A program made the position numbers and the translations under genes. This document shows positions 44,501 to 45,560 of a stretch of DNA of 45,560 nucleotides, piece after piece. Position 1 is the first letter of the stretch. Each line of letters opens with the position of its first letter. The notes beneath the pieces were generated by a model, which had not been told where the DNA came from, made no database searches, and worked only from the letters and a program-made list of their open reading frames with translations. The DNA lies in contig CAZCUN010000024.1 in NCBI GenBank assembly GCA_964502215.1, positions 1 through 45,560 of the forward strand, read 5' to 3'. The DNA comes from JAALLB01 sp964502215. GTDB taxonomy: Bacteria; Pseudomonadota; Alphaproteobacteria; Rhizobiales; Rhizobiaceae.

Positions 44501-44640
44501 ACATTTGGTGGCGGAATCACGATGGTGAACGCGTCTTCGCCCTCTTTTTTGCCAGCGCCAGCCGCAAAGGCGTCTGCCTTATCCCATTTATCTGCAATTT
44601 TAGCTTCAACAGAAGCTGCATCATAATTCTTATCAAGCAT
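41554..44640 (-). CDS. valS: Valyl-tRNA synthetase
   Basis: ValRS charges tRNA-Val. The 1028-residue class I enzyme has the HIGH motif as HMGH (residues 52-55, PPPNVTGSLHMGHAL), the KMSKS motif in VKMSKSIGNVIDP, and a large editing domain between them (SIATTRPETMLGDGAIAVHP). The C-terminal coiled coil (ERARLEKELKKLDGEIKRLEGKLGN) closes the protein, typical for ValRS. Its start MLDKNYDAASVEAK matches the family. It is divergent from the amidotransferase gene. Confidence 0.98.
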   Translation of the reverse strand: MLDKNYDAASVEAKIADKWDKADAFAAGAGKKEGEDAFTIVIPPPNVTGSLHMGHALNNTLQDIMVRFERMRGKDVLWQPGMDHAGIATQMVVERQLAEQGIKRIDMTREDFISKIWEWKETSGGTILNQLKRLGASCDWSRERFTMDEGLSKAVTKVFIELYNEGLIYKDKRLVNWDPVFQSAISDLEVENEEVDGHMWHFKYPLQDGETYEYVEKDEDGNITREETRDYISIATTRPETMLGDGAIAVHPTDERYAPIVGKLCEIPVGPKAQRRMIPIITDEYPDKDFGSGAVKITGAHDFNDYIVAKRNNIPMYRLMDDVAALRADGAPYEEEAAKAKAIVESGQAPDTAYVDTINLVPEDYRGLDRYDARRKIVDDINADGLAVMTTKIVKDDDGNEHEEHIPYVENKKIMQPFGDRSKVVIEPMLTDQWYVDAETLAKPALASVKEGRTNFVPKTWENTYFNWMENIQPWCISRQLWWGHQIPAWYGPDKVAGFIKKGTGKIFVGKSEDEIIAEAKIYYGNDVIIVQNKEDYLSRFNAIDGYPTIPLLRDPDVLDTWFSSALWPFSTLGWPNETPELARYYQTDVLVTGFDIIFFWVARMMMMGNHFMKDEEGKPIEPFHTVYIHALVRDEDGVKMSKSIGNVIDPLDLIQGIDADGLVAKRTYGLNKPENAPKIEKQTRKRYPDGFEAFGADALRFTLTIMAAQGRDVKLSIERVAGYRNFGTKLWNATRFAEMNGVKSVEGFEPASSKLTINRWILTELSKCVAEVTQEIEKHRFNDAANAAYKFVWNTFCDWYLELLKPVFNGEDEAAKAEAQACAGYVLDEIYALLHPMMPFMTEELWEQTGTRDKLLCHSAWPTLKFEDASAADEINWLVELITQVRSVKAEMNIKPSQILQMDVVDGSDATKGRLETHSGALRQMARVEPINIISETPKGSAQIVIGEATYCLPLEGVVDFAEERARLEKELKKLDGEIKRLEGKLGNAKFVANAPEEVVAEEKQKLAGYHEQRERVEVAFGRVSDV

Positions 44641-44719
44641 GGAAAAATCTTATTCGTTTCAAGTTTTATTGTGGTATGCCAGTGCTAGGAAATATGTCAA
44701 CCATTTGTGAGGGTATAAA

Positions 44720-45493
44720 GTGGTCAATATTCTTATCGTCGAAGGCAACAACCTCGAAATCATTGAGCGCAATACCAAAGCAAATATCAAGATTGCTTCA
44801 ACCTGCTATCAAGAATCTTTAGCGATAAACATGTCTCAAGCCAACTTTGAAGTTGCCATGCCATTCGCACCTCAACTGGAAACAGCTAAGCGCAATCCAA
44901 ATGACTACGATGCAATCGCCCTGACAGGGTCTGGCATTCCCTACAAGCCGCATGAACAAGGCGCAATGCCCTACATGGATTATCTCGAACGCGTGCTTCA
45001 ATCTGGAAAACCAATTCTAGGTTCATGCTGGGGAATGCAAGCTGTAGCCGTTGCCCTAGGCGGCAAATGCGAAACAAACCCAAAAGGCACAGAAGCTGGC
45101 ATTGCAAAAGACATAGAACTTACTCAAGAAGGCAGATTGCACCCAGCATTTAAAGGCATCAAAAACACATTTGCATCCCCTTGTATTCACAGAGATCATG
45201 TAACCCAGCTACCAAAAGGCGCAATTCGTCTTGCAGGCAATACTGTCAGTGAAAACCAATCTATGAGCTATAATCTTGAAGGCATCGACTATTTTGGCGT
45301 TCAATTTCATCCTGAATTGGAAGTTGGATATATAAACAAACTGCTTAAGCTTCGTGGCGTACAAGCAACATCAAACGATGTAATAATTGAACAACCAGAA
45401 CCAGATGATAAAAGCATATTTGACACTTTAGAGCGCACCAAAATTTTGGGCAATTGGCTTCACTACGCCTTAAAAACAAAAATGGCCGCGTAA
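44720..45493 (+). CDS. Class I glutamine amidotransferase
   Basis: The 257-residue protein has a GATase class I domain with a complete Cys-His-Glu triad: Cys103 (GSCWGMQAVAVALGG), His197 and Glu199 (FGVQFHPELEVG). This type takes ammonia from glutamine and is like stand-alone GMP synthase amidotransferase-related proteins. The acceptor is not known because no partner synthase is nearby. The start is GTG at 44720 with GAGGG upstream at good spacing (7-8 bases). It is divergent from valS. A minus-strand terminator hairpin lies over its stop codon, and the IS tip starts 20 bases after it. Confidence 0.85.
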   Translation: MVNILIVEGNNLEIIERNTKANIKIASTCYQESLAINMSQANFEVAMPFAPQLETAKRNPNDYDAIALTGSGIPYKPHEQGAMPYMDYLERVLQSGKPILGSCWGMQAVAVALGGKCETNPKGTEAGIAKDIELTQEGRLHPAFKGIKNTFASPCIHRDHVTQLPKGAIRLAGNTVSENQSMSYNLEGIDYFGVQFHPELEVGYINKLLKLRGVQATSNDVIIEQPEPDDKSIFDTLERTKILGNWLHYALKTKMAA

Positions 45494-45505
45494 AACGCAG
45501 CCATT
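45470..45505 (-). terminator. Terminator hairpin overlapping the amidotransferase stop
   Basis: AATGGCCGCGT (45481-45491) pairs with ACGCAGCCATT (45495-45505) with one mismatch. Read on the minus strand it is followed by TTTTTGTTTTT, so it would stop transcription coming from the right. The amidotransferase TAA (45491-45493) lies in the arm and loop. On the plus strand only AAAAAT follows. Confidence 0.7.
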
Positions 45506-45513
45506 AAAAATAA

Positions 45514-45560
45514 GGGGCTGTCCCAGATAACTCAAAAATGGGTTATCAATATGGGTATGA
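45514..45560. mobile_element. Tip of an insertion sequence (right boundary)
   Basis: Exact reverse complement of bases 5-51. The outer edge is 45514 (GGGGCTGTCCC...), 20 bases after the amidotransferase stop, and the element runs beyond the window end. The left copy suggests GAAG as the next bases. No transposase is visible here. Confidence 0.7.

Overview
The window looks like a moderately AT-rich chromosome segment of an alphaproteobacterium, most likely order Hyphomicrobiales (Rhizobiales). Evidence: an ExoR-type periplasmic regulator, a fused SecDF, an alphaproteobacterial SOS box (GTTC-N7-GTTC) at uvrA, and a housekeeping block (yajC-secDF, lytM-pcm-surE-serS-tatCBA-scpBA-nagZ-SPOR-argS-dgt) in the order I know from rhizobia-like genomes. 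Genus is not assigned. No rRNA, tRNA, CRISPR array or phage module was seen.

Layout. Both ends carry the same 47-bp sequence in inverted orientation (5-51 and 45514-45560). They read as tips of two copies of one insertion sequence facing outwards, so the segment is probably bounded by a multicopy IS. The left copy has removed the start of a YHS-domain gene. Next come a frameshifted ATP-grasp gene, gyrA, a MarC-type membrane protein, a YigZ-family protein, a small secreted protein, a CDF metal transporter and an unknown Lys-rich membrane protein. Then ssb and uvrA diverge from a region holding a LexA box. A degraded HNH-like gene with an in-frame TAA overlaps the end of uvrA, followed by a REP-like 31-bp inverted repeat and a taurine:pyruvate-type aminotransferase.

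From 14471 to 35337 almost everything is on the minus strand: isoprenoid synthase-like protein, Mth938-like protein, Sec translocon accessories, a divisome LytM factor, protein repair (pcm), SurE, SerRS, the Tat translocon, an orphan ABC ATPase, condensin partners ScpA/ScpB, NagZ, a large SPOR protein, ArgRS and a dNTPase. Only the DUF815 ATPase is on the plus strand. From 35462 on the strands alternate: ErpA-like Fe-S carrier, exonuclease III, a fatty-acid desaturase, a Cys-rich secreted protein, ExoR, a methyltransferase, a FadL-type porin, ValRS and a class I glutamine amidotransferase.

Functionally this is mainly core biology: DNA topology, repair and segregation, protein export, cell envelope and division, and tRNA charging. 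I did not find a convincing new defence, mobile or biosynthetic system. The items most worth a second look are the IS-bounded ends, three disrupted genes (YHS, ATP-grasp, HNH-like), the REP-like element, two candidate operators (aminotransferase, fadL), the H1-like tail of TatB, and terminator hairpins built into the stop-codon region of neighbouring genes.
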